Shown piece after piece: positions 6,958-14,246 of a DNA stretch of 27,622 nt. The translations under genes were made by a program, and so were the position numbers. Numbering within the stretch: position 1 is the stretch's first letter; each line of letters starts with the position of its first letter. The DNA is taken from contig CAZKTS010000299.1 of the NCBI GenBank assembly GCA_964555735.1, positions 1 to 27,622 on the forward strand. The letters are read 5' to 3'. The notes under the pieces are model-generated. The model worked only from the letters and a program-made list of their open reading frames with translations, made no database searches and had not been told where the DNA came from. Source of the DNA: CAZKTS01 sp964555735. Lineage in GTDB: Bacteria > Actinomycetota > Acidimicrobiia > IMCC26256 > PALSA-555.

Positions 6958-8067
6958 GTGCGCGTCCTGCTCGTCACCGGTGCCTATCCGCCCGTGCTCG
7001 GCGGGATCGAGACCTTCCTGGGCTACGACCTCGTGCCCGAGCTGCGGCGGCGCGGTCACGAGGTCGCCGTGATCACGAGCCGCCCCGTCGGCGCCCGGGA
7101 CTCCGTCGTCGACGTCCGCGACGGCGTACCCGTCCTGTCGACGAACTTCTTCTCGTGCCTGCGGCGACCGGGAGACCTGTTGCGCGCGCGGAAGGTCATG
7201 CGGGAGTTCCTCGCCGAGTCGGCACCGGACGTGGTGCACCTGCACGACGTGTCGATGTTGGCGGTCTTCGTCCGCGAGCTCGCGCCGGCCCGTCCGGCGT
7301 TCGTCGCCACGGTGCACACCGTCCTGACGAGGCATGCGCCCGAGTTCGTCTCCATCGCGCGACGCATGATCCTCGAGTCGGGCGCGGTGACGGGCGTCTC
7401 GTCGGCGGTCGCGCACGATGTGGCGTCGTTCGTCCCGGAGGCTCGGGACCGTCTGTCGATCGTGTCGAACGGCATCACCGTCCCCGAGCTCGAAGACCGG
7501 GCACCGCTCGATCCGCCGATCGTGCTGTGCGTGGGAAGGCTCGCCCCGGAGAAGGGCTTCGACCAGGCGATCGCGGCGTTCGCGCTGCTCGCAGCCCAGC
7601 ATCCCACCGCCGTGCTCGAGATCGCCGGTGTCGGTGAGCTCTGGTCCGAGCTCCACGACGCCGTGCGCGCGACGCAGCTCCCGGAGCGGATCCGTCTTCT
7701 CGGGCCGGTCCCGCGGGCGGACGTCTGGTCCCGGATGCGCGACGCGAGCGTGATCCTCATGCCGTCGCTCTACGAGGGTCTGCCGCTCGTCGCGATCGAA
7801 GCCGCCTTCGCTCGCCGGCCGGTGGTCGCGTCGCGCGACGCCGGTGGCCTCTCCGATGTCGTCGTCGACGGTGTCACCGGCATGCTCGTGGACCGGGAGG
7901 ACCCGGCTGCGATCGCACGTGCGCTCGATCACCTGCTGCGGGATGCGGGCGAGCGCGAGCGGCTCGGCCGCGCGGCGCGCACACGAGCGGAGGACGAGTA
8001 CTCCATCGAGGCGTGCGCGTCGGCGTACGAGGCCCTCTACGAGAAGGTCGTCGCGGCCCGCTGCTAG
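6958..8067 (+). CDS. GT4 glycosyltransferase (third of three)
   Basis: This 369-residue GT4 enzyme starts at GTG 6958 (VRVLLVTGAYPPVLGGIETF), 2 nt after the previous stop. Canonical marks are PPVLGGIE near residue 12, VHLHDVSM, SNGITVPE, CVGRLAPEKGFDQAI and the EX7E pair Glu273/Glu281 (LYEGLPLVAIEA). It is related to the preceding gene in layout and the shared VHLHDVS motif, suggesting duplication with divergence. The substrate is unknown. The start is supported by the N-terminal GT4 beta-strand beginning immediately. A TAGAGT promoter-like box overlaps its stop codon and may drive the following module separately. Confidence 0.88.
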   Translation: MRVLLVTGAYPPVLGGIETFLGYDLVPELRRRGHEVAVITSRPVGARDSVVDVRDGVPVLSTNFFSCLRRPGDLLRARKVMREFLAESAPDVVHLHDVSMLAVFVRELAPARPAFVATVHTVLTRHAPEFVSIARRMILESGAVTGVSSAVAHDVASFVPEARDRLSIVSNGITVPELEDRAPLDPPIVLCVGRLAPEKGFDQAIAAFALLAAQHPTAVLEIAGVGELWSELHDAVRATQLPERIRLLGPVPRADVWSRMRDASVILMPSLYEGLPLVAIEAAFARRPVVASRDAGGLSDVVVDGVTGMLVDREDPAAIARALDHLLRDAGERERLGRAARTRAEDEYSIEACASAYEALYEKVVAARC

Positions 8068-8070
8068 AGT
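8065..8070 (+). promoter_or_regulatory. Putative internal -10 box for the PqqD/HprK-like module
   Basis: TAGAGT overlaps the stop codon of the third GT4 gene. A start site near 8077 would leave a leader of about 22 nt containing GGTGAGGAG (8081-8089) before ATG 8099. The identical TAGAGT hexamer precedes the gene at 19351. No convincing -35 is visible. Confidence 0.4.
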
Positions 8071-8098
8071 CCCTCGACCCGGTGAGGAGAATGTGGCA

Positions 8099-8527
8099 AT
8101 GGCGACCAAGGTCAACCCCTGGGTGACCCACGAACGCCTCGACGACGAGGTGATCGCGATCAACCTCGAGACCGGCGCATACTTCGCGTTGGCCGGGGTT
8201 GCCGCCGACGGCTGGACGCTCTTCGCGGGTGGCGCCGACCTCGACGGCGCAGTGGACGCGATCGTGGCCCGCTACTCGGCCGACCGCGACACCGTGCAGG
8301 GTGACCTCGCGAAGCTCGTGAGCCAGCTCGAAGAGGCTGGACTCATGGCCCAAGACGATTCGGCGGGTGCGCCCCCGGAACCGCTCCCCGCACCGGTCGC
8401 CACGACCGCGCTGGTCTACTCGTCGCCGGCGTTCGAGCGCTACGACGACCTGGAAGACCTCCTGCTGCTCGATCCGATCCACGAGGTCGACGACGAGGGT
8501 TGGCCGGTCCAGCGCACCGAGCCGTAG
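8099..8527 (+). CDS. PqqD-like RRE protein with peptide-like C-terminal tail
   Basis: This 142-residue protein has two parts. Residues 1-85 form a PqqD-type RiPP recognition element: a beta-hairpin (DEVIAINLETGAYFALAG) followed by helices (VDAIVARYS...LVSQLEEAGLM). PqqD/B1 domains bind leader peptides and present them to modifying enzymes. After a Pro/Ala linker (88-102) comes a tail with YSSPAF (107-112), which fits the YxxPx(L/F) motif of lasso-peptide leaders, then YDDLEDLLLLDPIHEV (115-130) and DDEGWP (131-136). This suggests a self-contained RRE-plus-peptide fusion, either a precursor or a tethered leader mimic. ATG 8099 is chosen for GGTGAGGAG 9 nt upstream; GTG 8093 is in frame but too close. 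The HprK-like kinase gene follows. The RRE call is solid; the role of the tail is inference. Confidence 0.75.
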   Translation: MATKVNPWVTHERLDDEVIAINLETGAYFALAGVAADGWTLFAGGADLDGAVDAIVARYSADRDTVQGDLAKLVSQLEEAGLMAQDDSAGAPPEPLPAPVATTALVYSSPAFERYDDLEDLLLLDPIHEVDDEGWPVQRTEP

Positions 8528-8580
8528 CGCAGGCATGGCCAGCCGGCGGCCGGAGCGGCGAAGCGGTCGCGGTCGAGCAC

Positions 8581-9624
8581 GTGCCTGAGCGCCGCGGTCT
8601 CGCGGCGTCGGCGCTGAGCGAGTTCACGCGCGCGATGGCCGATGCCGCGGAACGCGCGCTCGCCGCCGTCGAACCCTTCGAGCGCACGCTGGCGGTAGCC
8701 GGACATCGGGTCGACCTGCGCATCGCCTCGCCGACCCTCGCCGAACGGTTCTGGCCCGCGCTCGCGCACCTCGAGGCTCCGCCGAGCGCCACCGAGCCCG
8801 CCCTCACCATCGAGCTCTGGGACCGCAAGTCCACGGGTGTCGCGCCGCCCCGCTCTCCGTTCGCCTACGAGGACCACCTCGAACGCGGCATCGTGCGCGG
8901 CGGGGCGCGCGAGGGTGTGCGCATCGCCTACGACCGCTACATGCGGTTGATCACGACGTACGACCGCGACCGCGCGACGGCCTGTCTGCACACTGCCGAC
9001 CCGCGCCACGTCTCCGGTTGGGTCGATCGGGCGCCGTTCCGCACGGTCTTCGGGTGGTGGTCCGACGACGTGGGGCTCGCGTTCCTCCACTCGAGCGCAG
9101 TCGCAAGCCGCGACGGCGCGGTGGTCGTCGCGGGGCCGAGCGGATCCGGGAAGTCCACGACCGCGCTGTCGTGTGTTGCTGCGGGGTGGCAGATGCTCGG
9201 CGACGACGTCTCGCTGGTGGGCTTCGAGCCCTCGCCCACCGTGCACTCGCTCTTCGGTCTCGCGAAGGTCGAGCCGGACGCCCTCGACCGCCTTCCCGCG
9301 CTCGGACCGATGATCGTCGACCGCCGCGCGGATCAGTGGGTGGTGGACCTCGGGTCGGCACGAGTCCACCGAGCCGACCTGCGCGGCGTCGTCCTCCCCC
9401 GCGTGGCGGGCGGCGCCGAGACGCGCGTCACGCCCGCGGCGCCCGCCGACGTGGTGAAGGCGCTCGTACCCGCATCGGTGCTGGAGGGCATCGGTGCCGG
9501 CCCTCGTGCGGTACCCATCCTGAGCCGCCTTGCCCGCGGCGTACCCTGCTACCACCTCGACCTCGGAACCGATGTCGATGGTGTGGTCGCCGCGATGGCG
9601 AGGATCGCGAACGGAGCACCATGA
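8581..9624 (+). CDS. HprK-like P-loop kinase (HprK-related/lasso-kinase type)
   Basis: From GTG 8581 this is 347 residues. The C-terminal half has the HPr-kinase-like core: a conserved His in FLHSSAVA (168-175), a Walker A loop GPSGSGKST (185-193) and an LGDDVSLV acidic motif (207-214). The N-terminal half (about 30-165) is a family-specific beta-rich domain. True HprK phosphorylates HPr, but no HPr or phosphotransferase gene is here. Related kinases in RiPP clusters phosphorylate peptide substrates (for example the lasso kinases ThcoK and PadeK). The neighbouring PqqD-like protein or its tail is the natural candidate substrate. The start is uncertain: GTG 8581 and ATG 8635 are both in frame and neither has a strong ribosome binding site. 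An in-frame TTG at 8500 would overlap the previous gene. The stop overlaps the next ATG. Confidence 0.75.
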   Translation: MPERRGLAASALSEFTRAMADAAERALAAVEPFERTLAVAGHRVDLRIASPTLAERFWPALAHLEAPPSATEPALTIELWDRKSTGVAPPRSPFAYEDHLERGIVRGGAREGVRIAYDRYMRLITTYDRDRATACLHTADPRHVSGWVDRAPFRTVFGWWSDDVGLAFLHSSAVASRDGAVVVAGPSGSGKSTTALSCVAAGWQMLGDDVSLVGFEPSPTVHSLFGLAKVEPDALDRLPALGPMIVDRRADQWVVDLGSARVHRADLRGVVLPRVAGGAETRVTPAAPADVVKALVPASVLEGIGAGPRAVPILSRLARGVPCYHLDLGTDVDGVVAAMARIANGAP

Positions 9625-10331
9625 GCTCGCCTCGACTCAGCGCGGTGATGACGGTCCGCGATGGCGAGCGGTACCTGGCCGAAGCGCTCGACAGCATCGT
9701 GCGCCAGCAGGAGGAGGTCGACGAGATCGTCGTCGTCGACGACGGCTCCACCGACCGAACCGCCGAGATCGCTGCGTCGTACGGCCCTCGCGTGCGCCTC
9801 GTCCGCCAGGAGCCTCTCGGCCATGCCCACGGGTTCAACCGGGCGATCGAGTCGGCGACCGGTGACCTGGTCGCGTTCCTCGACGCCGACGACGTGTGGA
9901 CCGACGAGTCGCTCGCGGTCCGGCTCGAACGCATCGGCCGTGAGGACGCACCCGACGGCGTGTACGGCGCGATCCGGCAGTTCGTGAGTCCGGAGCTCGG
10001 TGCCGACGCCGCCCAGCGGTACCGGATCGACGACCGGGTCTCGCCGGTCCCGCTGATGCAGTCGATGGTCGTCCGGCGTTCGGTGTTCGACCGTGTCGGT
10101 CTGCTCGACACGGGGTACAAGACCGCCGCCAACATCGACTGGGTGTCCCGCGCGTTCGAGGCCGGGATGCGCTTCGAGCCGGTCGACGCGATCGTCGTCC
10201 GTCGGCGGATCCACACCTCGAACATGGGTGTGGCGCTTGCCGACCAGAAGCACCGCGACCTGCCGCGGATCGTGCGCGCCCATCGGCAGCGCATGGAGGC
10301 GCGCCGTCGCCGCGAGGCGGACGCAGAGTGA
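9621..10331 (+). CDS. GT2 family glycosyltransferase
   Basis: This 236-residue GT-A fold enzyme carries VVVDDGSTD (37-45), which binds the nucleotide, and FLDADDVW (87-94), whose DxD-type aspartates hold the metal and donor. It is short for GT2, with no membrane segments, so it is probably a soluble transferase. Donor and acceptor are unknown. It overlaps both neighbours (ATGA at 9621-9624 and GTGA at 10328-10331), placing it firmly inside the kinase/nucleotidyltransferase unit. It may add sugar to the product of that module. Confidence 0.88.
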   Translation: MSSPRLSAVMTVRDGERYLAEALDSIVRQQEEVDEIVVVDDGSTDRTAEIAASYGPRVRLVRQEPLGHAHGFNRAIESATGDLVAFLDADDVWTDESLAVRLERIGREDAPDGVYGAIRQFVSPELGADAAQRYRIDDRVSPVPLMQSMVVRRSVFDRVGLLDTGYKTAANIDWVSRAFEAGMRFEPVDAIVVRRRIHTSNMGVALADQKHRDLPRIVRAHRQRMEARRRREADAE

Positions 10332-11950
10332 CGGCCGGCGTGGACGCGCTCGAGGACGACGACTCGACGGTGTCGACGGGTCCAGGTGTCGCGGACATCG
10401 ACGAGGACCAGCTGCTGCTCCTGCGCGCGGTGCTGCTCGACGGTCCGGCGGCGCGAGCAGCCTGGGTCGAGTGGCGCGAACGGATCGACTTCGACGACGT
10501 CGACGCCCCGTCGCACCGGATGCTGCCGCTGCTCGCGAAGCGCATGGGCGACATCGCCCCCGACGACCCGATCCGCGGGCTGGTGAGCGGCATCTACCGT
10601 CACGCGTGGGGTCGGAACCAGCTGCTGATCCGCGACGCGGCACAGATCGTCGACGTGCTCAGCGCCGCGGGCATCCCGGCCATCGTCCTCAAGGGCACCG
10701 CACTCCTCGCGTACTACGGCGGCGACTGGGGCGCGCGCCCGATGTACGACGTCGACTTCCTGGTTCCTCGCGACCGAGTCCCCGAGGCCGCGACCGCGCT
10801 CGCGGAGCGCGGCTGGACACCCCAGGCCGGCCTGACCCTCTCGCGGCTCCAGGCTGGCGCGCTGCAGCGCCGCAACGGCTGGGGGTTCGACCGCGAGCCC
10901 AGCGGCCACCTCGACCTGCACTGGCGGGTGCTGGCGTGGTCCGTCGGCGAGCACGCCGATGACGAGTTCTGGGCCGACGCGCAGCCGTTCGAGCTGGGTC
11001 CGCTCCGCGCGCTCCAGCTGCATCCCGCGGACCTGCTCTTCCACGTGCTCGAGCACGGCCGGCGCAGCGGCCCGACGAACCACACCCAGTGGGTCATCGA
11101 CGCCACGATGATCCTGCGCGGCACGGATCGAGACGTCGTCGCCGAGCGACTCACGCGCCAGGCGCGTGCACACGCAGCGGTCGGGCTGGTGGTGGCGAGC
11201 CTCGACCGGCTCGTCGAGATCACGGGCGACCCGTCTGCCGCCGTGGTGCGCGACCGCGTCGCGGCCACGAGACCGCGCACGCTGGAGCGTGTGGCGGAGT
11301 CGGATCGGGTCCCGAGCCGTGTCCGGCGCAAGGTCCAGGCGCTTCGCCGCTTCGGCGGTGGCACGACGTCCATCGCCGGGAGCGCGCGCGGCCTCGTTGC
11401 TGCGCAGCTCGACCTGCCGCTCAGCACCCATCGCGTGTTCACGGTCGCGTACGCCGCGGCCGGTCGCCCCGCGGGCGTGGCCGTTGCCGGTCGTCGTGCG
11501 TTCGGCTCGTTCGTGCGCACGGCGTCACCCGAGGTCGACGCGGTCGCGCTCGGGAGCACGCTGGACTTCACCGACGCCGAGGTCTGCGACCGTCACGCGG
11601 GTCCCGGCTGGGACCGGCAGGGTGGCGCCGGTGTCGCCCTCCGCGTCACCGGCCGGGAGGGGCGGCTGGTGGTGCCGCTGCACGTACCCCTCGAGCAGCC
11701 GCTGTCGCTCACCGTCGAGCTCCAGGGTGAGCGCCGGCGCGCGTCCACGGTCGAGGTCGCGGTGAACGAGCGCACGGTCGGCGAGGTCGGCGTCCGACCG
11801 GGCCGGCGGTCGGTGGCGACCTTCGTCGTGTCGCCCGAGCTCGTCAACCGGTTCCAGCCGCTCGAGATCACGTTCCGGGGCCCTCGCACCCTGCGGGCGC
11901 CGCGACGCGCCACGGTCGCGCTCAGCGTCGTGCGGATCGAGCTGCGCTAG
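10328..11950 (+). CDS. NTP_transf_5-type nucleotidyltransferase with extra C-terminal beta domain
   Basis: This 540-residue protein contains the NTP_transf_5 (PF14907-like) core: LKGTALLAYYGGDWG (121-135) and ARPMYDVDFLV (136-146), where Asp141 and Asp143 are the likely metal-binding pair. Similar proteins occur in Bacillales lasso-peptide clusters beside a kinase and, in pseudomycoidin, add sugars to the phosphorylated peptide. Residues 405-540 form a separate beta-rich region (LDFTDAEVCD...VALSVVRIEL), possibly a carbohydrate-binding-like sandwich. GTG 10328 overlaps the previous stop (GTGA). It is the last gene of the long co-directional array. The core family is recognised with good confidence; the reaction is not known. 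Confidence 0.75.
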   Translation: MTAGVDALEDDDSTVSTGPGVADIDEDQLLLLRAVLLDGPAARAAWVEWRERIDFDDVDAPSHRMLPLLAKRMGDIAPDDPIRGLVSGIYRHAWGRNQLLIRDAAQIVDVLSAAGIPAIVLKGTALLAYYGGDWGARPMYDVDFLVPRDRVPEAATALAERGWTPQAGLTLSRLQAGALQRRNGWGFDREPSGHLDLHWRVLAWSVGEHADDEFWADAQPFELGPLRALQLHPADLLFHVLEHGRRSGPTNHTQWVIDATMILRGTDRDVVAERLTRQARAHAAVGLVVASLDRLVEITGDPSAAVVRDRVAATRPRTLERVAESDRVPSRVRRKVQALRRFGGGTTSIAGSARGLVAAQLDLPLSTHRVFTVAYAAAGRPAGVAVAGRRAFGSFVRTASPEVDAVALGSTLDFTDAEVCDRHAGPGWDRQGGAGVALRVTGREGRLVVPLHVPLEQPLSLTVELQGERRRASTVEVAVNERTVGEVGVRPGRRSVATFVVSPELVNRFQPLEITFRGPRTLRAPRRATVALSVVRIELR

Positions 11951-11953
11951 CGT
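11948..11953 (+). promoter_or_regulatory. Putative leaderless -10 box for the 49-residue membrane protein
   Basis: TAGCGT starts at the stop codon of the preceding gene and lies 7 nt before GTG 11961, the spacing expected for a leaderless transcript. No -35 is evident. Confidence 0.3.
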
Positions 11954-11960
11954 TCTGCTC

Positions 11961-12110
11961 GTGGCCGGAGCGATCGTCTTCGCAGTGGTGATGGTGATCG
12001 TGCTGCCGATCGCGATCATGTTCGGCGGCGCGATCTGGAGCGCGGTGTTCGGCTGGGAGGCCAGCGAGGACGCGCACGTCCGCCGCGAGGCCGACGCCGA
12101 GTCCGGCTAG
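11961..12110 (+). CDS. Small single-pass membrane protein (49 aa)
   Basis: Starting at GTG 11961, the frame gives a 49-residue protein. One hydrophobic segment (residues 3-30, IVFAVVMVIVLPIAIMFGGAI) is followed by a charged tail (WEASEDAHVRREADAESG). There is no ribosome binding site, but a TAGCGT box 7 nt upstream suggests leaderless expression. Its stop codon overlaps that of the convergent GlnR-like gene by 3 nt (12107-12109 shared with 12108-12110). No family is recognised. The clear membrane-plus-charged-tail pattern and tight packing argue that it is real. Confidence 0.55.
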   Translation: MAGAIVFAVVMVIVLPIAIMFGGAIWSAVFGWEASEDAHVRREADAESG

Positions 12111-12793
12111 GTCCCGGGCATCGCTCGCGACTGCCCGAAGCGGTAGCCGACCGAGCGGACCGTCTGGATCAGCCCCGCGTACTCCTCGCCGAGCTTGGCG
12201 CGGAGACGCCGCACGTGGACGTCGACCGTCCGGGCGCCGCCGTAGTACTCGTAGCCCCACACCCGCGAGAGCAGCTGCTCCCGGGTGAACACCTTGCCCG
12301 GGTGCGTCGAGAAGAACTTCAGCAGCTCGTACTCCATGTAGGTGAGGTCGAGCGGGCGGTCGTCGAGCGAGGCCTGGTAGGTCTCGAGGTTCAGCGCGAG
12401 GTCGCCGTACTCGACGATCTCGGTGCGTGCCCCCCGTCCGGTGCGCCAGAACAGGTGCCGCAGCCGAGCCTCGAGCTCCTTGGGGTGGAAGGGAGCGAGG
12501 CAGAAGTCGTCGAACAGGTCCTCGCGCAGCTCCAGCTCGGCGAGCTGCGCGCCCGTGACGAGCAGCAGCACCGGCTCGAGCGCCCCGTCACGCTTGCGCA
12601 GCGAGCGGCAGATGCCGAACCCACCCTCGGGGTCTTCCTCGGCCACGATCACCGCCCCGGCCCACCCGTCGGCGGGCTCGTTCGCCGCAGCGATGGACGC
12701 GTTGGCGACGGCCTTCCACGGATAGCCGGCCAGGTCGAGCGTCTGCGCGAGCAGCGGTGGTGGCGGGTCGGGGAAGACGAGCAGCGGTTCCAT
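12107..12793 (-). CDS. glnR: GlnR-like orphan OmpR-family regulator with degenerate receiver
   Basis: This 228-residue protein has an OmpR/PhoB winged-helix output domain (about 126-222). It contains the run LDLTYMEYELLKFF, then HPGKVFTREQLLSRVWGYEY, DVHVRRLRAKLG and TVRSVGYRF, which closely resembles actinobacterial GlnR. The receiver domain (1-115) lacks the phospho-acceptor: the usual D-L position reads VAEED (50-54). The TKP lysine is replaced (LAP, 99-101). GlnR is likewise an orphan regulator with an unphosphorylated receiver that controls nitrogen genes. It lies directly behind glnA2 on the same strand, and a matching four-box site sits upstream of glnA2 and glnA. ATG 12793 is used; GTG 12808 would overlap the glnA2 stop (GTGA) and is a serious alternative. 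MtrA-type regulators are the main competing call. Confidence 0.72.
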   Translation of the reverse strand: MEPLLVFPDPPPPLLAQTLDLAGYPWKAVANASIAAANEPADGWAGAVIVAEEDPEGGFGICRSLRKRDGALEPVLLLVTGAQLAELELREDLFDDFCLAPFHPKELEARLRHLFWRTGRGARTEIVEYGDLALNLETYQASLDDRPLDLTYMEYELLKFFSTHPGKVFTREQLLSRVWGYEYYGGARTVDVHVRRLRAKLGEEYAGLIQTVRSVGYRFGQSRAMPGT

Positions 12794-12804
12794 GAAGTCT
12801 GCGC

Positions 12805-14130
12805 TCACAAGGTTCCCAGGTAGCGCTCGAGCTCGAAGGGTGTGACCTGCGCGCGGTAGTCGTCCCACTCGGCGCGCTTGTTGCGGATGAAGTAGTCGAA
12901 CACGTGCTCGCCGAGCGCCTCCGCCACCAGCTCGGAGCCCTCCATCACGTCGATGGCGTCGCCGAGCGACTGCGGCAATGCCGGGATCCCCTCGGCGGCG
13001 CGCTCCTCGGGGGTGAGCTCGAAGATGTTGTTGGTGGCCTCCGGCGGGAGGTCATAGCCCTCCTCCACACCCTTGAGGCCGGCCGCGAGCATCACCGAGA
13101 ACGCCAGGTACGGGTTGCACGCGGGGTCGGGGGAACGGAACTCGATGCGGGTCGAGTCCTCCTTGCCCCGCTTCGTGACCGGCACCCGCACGAGCGCGGT
13201 GCGGTTGTTGCGGGCCCAGCAGACATAGGCGGGCGCTTCGTAGCGGACGTTGAGTCGCTTGTAGGAGTTGACCCACTGGTTGGTCACCGCCGTGATCTCG
13301 CGCGCGTGGCGGAGCAACCCGGCGATGAAGCACTTCGCGACCTTCGACAGCCCGTGCTCGTCGCCCGCGTCGTGGAATGCGTTCACGTCGCCCTCGAAGA
13401 GCGAGAGGTGCGTGTGCATGCCGGAGCCGAAGTCGCCGGCGATGGGCTTGGGCATGAACGACCCGTAGAACCCGTTGTCAGCCGCGACCTTCTTCACGAT
13501 GTAGCGGAACGCGATGACGTTGTCGGCCATGGTCAGGCCGTCCGTGTACCGGAGGTCGATCTCGTGCTGGCTCGGGCCCAGCTCGTGGAAGCTGTACTCC
13601 GCCGGGATGCCCATGGCCTCGAGGGTGAGCAGCGTCTGCTTGCGCAGGTCGGTGACGGCCTCCGACTGCGTGAGGTCGAAGAAGCCCGCGTGGTCGAGCG
13701 GCTCGGGTGCGGCCGGGCTCGCGAAGTAGAAGAACTCCATCTCCGGGCCGGCGTAGAACGTGAAGCCCTTCTCACGCGCCCGCTCCAGGTTGCGCTTCAG
13801 GACGTAGCGCGGGTCGCCCTCGAACGCCTCGCCCGAGATGCGCTGGACGTCGCAGAAGATCCGGGCCGTCGGGGCGTCCTCGCCGTGCCACGGCACGATC
13901 TCGAACGTGTTGGCGTCCGGCATCAGGAGCATGTCGGACTCCTGGATGCGGCTGCCGCCCTCGATCGCCGAGCCGTCGAACGTCATGCCCTCCTCGAGGG
14001 CGCCTTCGAGCTCCGCGGGGGTGATCTCGACGTCCTTGAGGAAGCCGAGCACGTCGGTGAACCACAGCCGGACGAAGCGCACCCCGCGCTCCTCGACGGT
14101 CCGCAGCACGTAGTCGCTCTGTGCCTGCAT
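12805..14130 (-). CDS. glnA2: Glutamine synthetase, GlnA2-like type I
   Basis: This 441-residue protein is a full glutamine synthetase. It has LRTVEERGVRFVRLWFTDVLGFLK at the N-terminus, MTFDGSAIEG (49-58), the metal-binding GPEMEFF (128-134), GSGMHTHLSLF (235-245), NQWVNSYKRL (284-293) and RIEFRSPDPACNPYLAF (328-344). The pattern matches mycobacterial GlnA2 more than GlnA1. The position of the adenylylation tyrosine is Phe370 (NNIFELTPEE), so GlnE cannot control it in the usual way. GlnA2 homologs can be low-activity synthetases or act on polyamines or related amines, so the substrate is not certain. ATG 14130 has no ribosome binding site; a CACACT hexamer 6 nt upstream may mark a leaderless start. 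The GlnR-like gene follows on the same strand. Confidence 0.88.
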   Translation of the reverse strand: MQAQSDYVLRTVEERGVRFVRLWFTDVLGFLKDVEITPAELEGALEEGMTFDGSAIEGGSRIQESDMLLMPDANTFEIVPWHGEDAPTARIFCDVQRISGEAFEGDPRYVLKRNLERAREKGFTFYAGPEMEFFYFASPAAPEPLDHAGFFDLTQSEAVTDLRKQTLLTLEAMGIPAEYSFHELGPSQHEIDLRYTDGLTMADNVIAFRYIVKKVAADNGFYGSFMPKPIAGDFGSGMHTHLSLFEGDVNAFHDAGDEHGLSKVAKCFIAGLLRHAREITAVTNQWVNSYKRLNVRYEAPAYVCWARNNRTALVRVPVTKRGKEDSTRIEFRSPDPACNPYLAFSVMLAAGLKGVEEGYDLPPEATNNIFELTPEERAAEGIPALPQSLGDAIDVMEGSELVAEALGEHVFDYFIRNKRAEWDDYRAQVTPFELERYLGTL

Positions 14131-14191
14131 GGAGCCAGTGTGCCAGGCGCGTCCGTCGCCGGCCCAGGCCGAACCGCCACCACAGCCGGTG

Positions 14192-14229
14192 TTCACATGC
14201 CGGTAACAGTCGAGCAACGACGGAGAAAT
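14192..14229. promoter_or_regulatory. Four-box GlnR binding site between divergent glnA2 and glnA
   Basis: Four pentamers occur at exact 11-bp intervals: TTCAC (14192-14196), GTAAC (14203-14207), GCAAC (14214-14218) and GAAAT (14225-14229). The actinobacterial GlnR box is described as gTnAC-n6-GaAAC, usually repeated. The first, second and fourth pentamers match at 3-4 of the defined positions in the expected alternation; the third (GCAAC) keeps the n-A-C part. The array is centred near 14211, about 42 bp upstream of the predicted glnA start site, a typical activator position. Confidence 0.65.
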
Positions 14230-14240
14230 GCCTCCTCGCC

Positions 14241-14246
14241 TAGCCT
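14241..14246 (+). promoter_or_regulatory. Putative -10 box of glnA
   Basis: TAGCCT lies 11 bp downstream of the last GlnR-like pentamer. Transcription from near 14253 would give a leader of about 78 nt ending in AAAGGGAG (14317-14324), 6 nt before the GTG start. The -35 region falls inside the GlnR array and has no consensus, as expected for an activator-dependent promoter. Confidence 0.4.

Noticed and set aside
8535..8588. ATG at 8535 just after the PqqD-like gene as start of the kinase
   Set aside because: It is out of frame with the kinase and stops after 17 codons.
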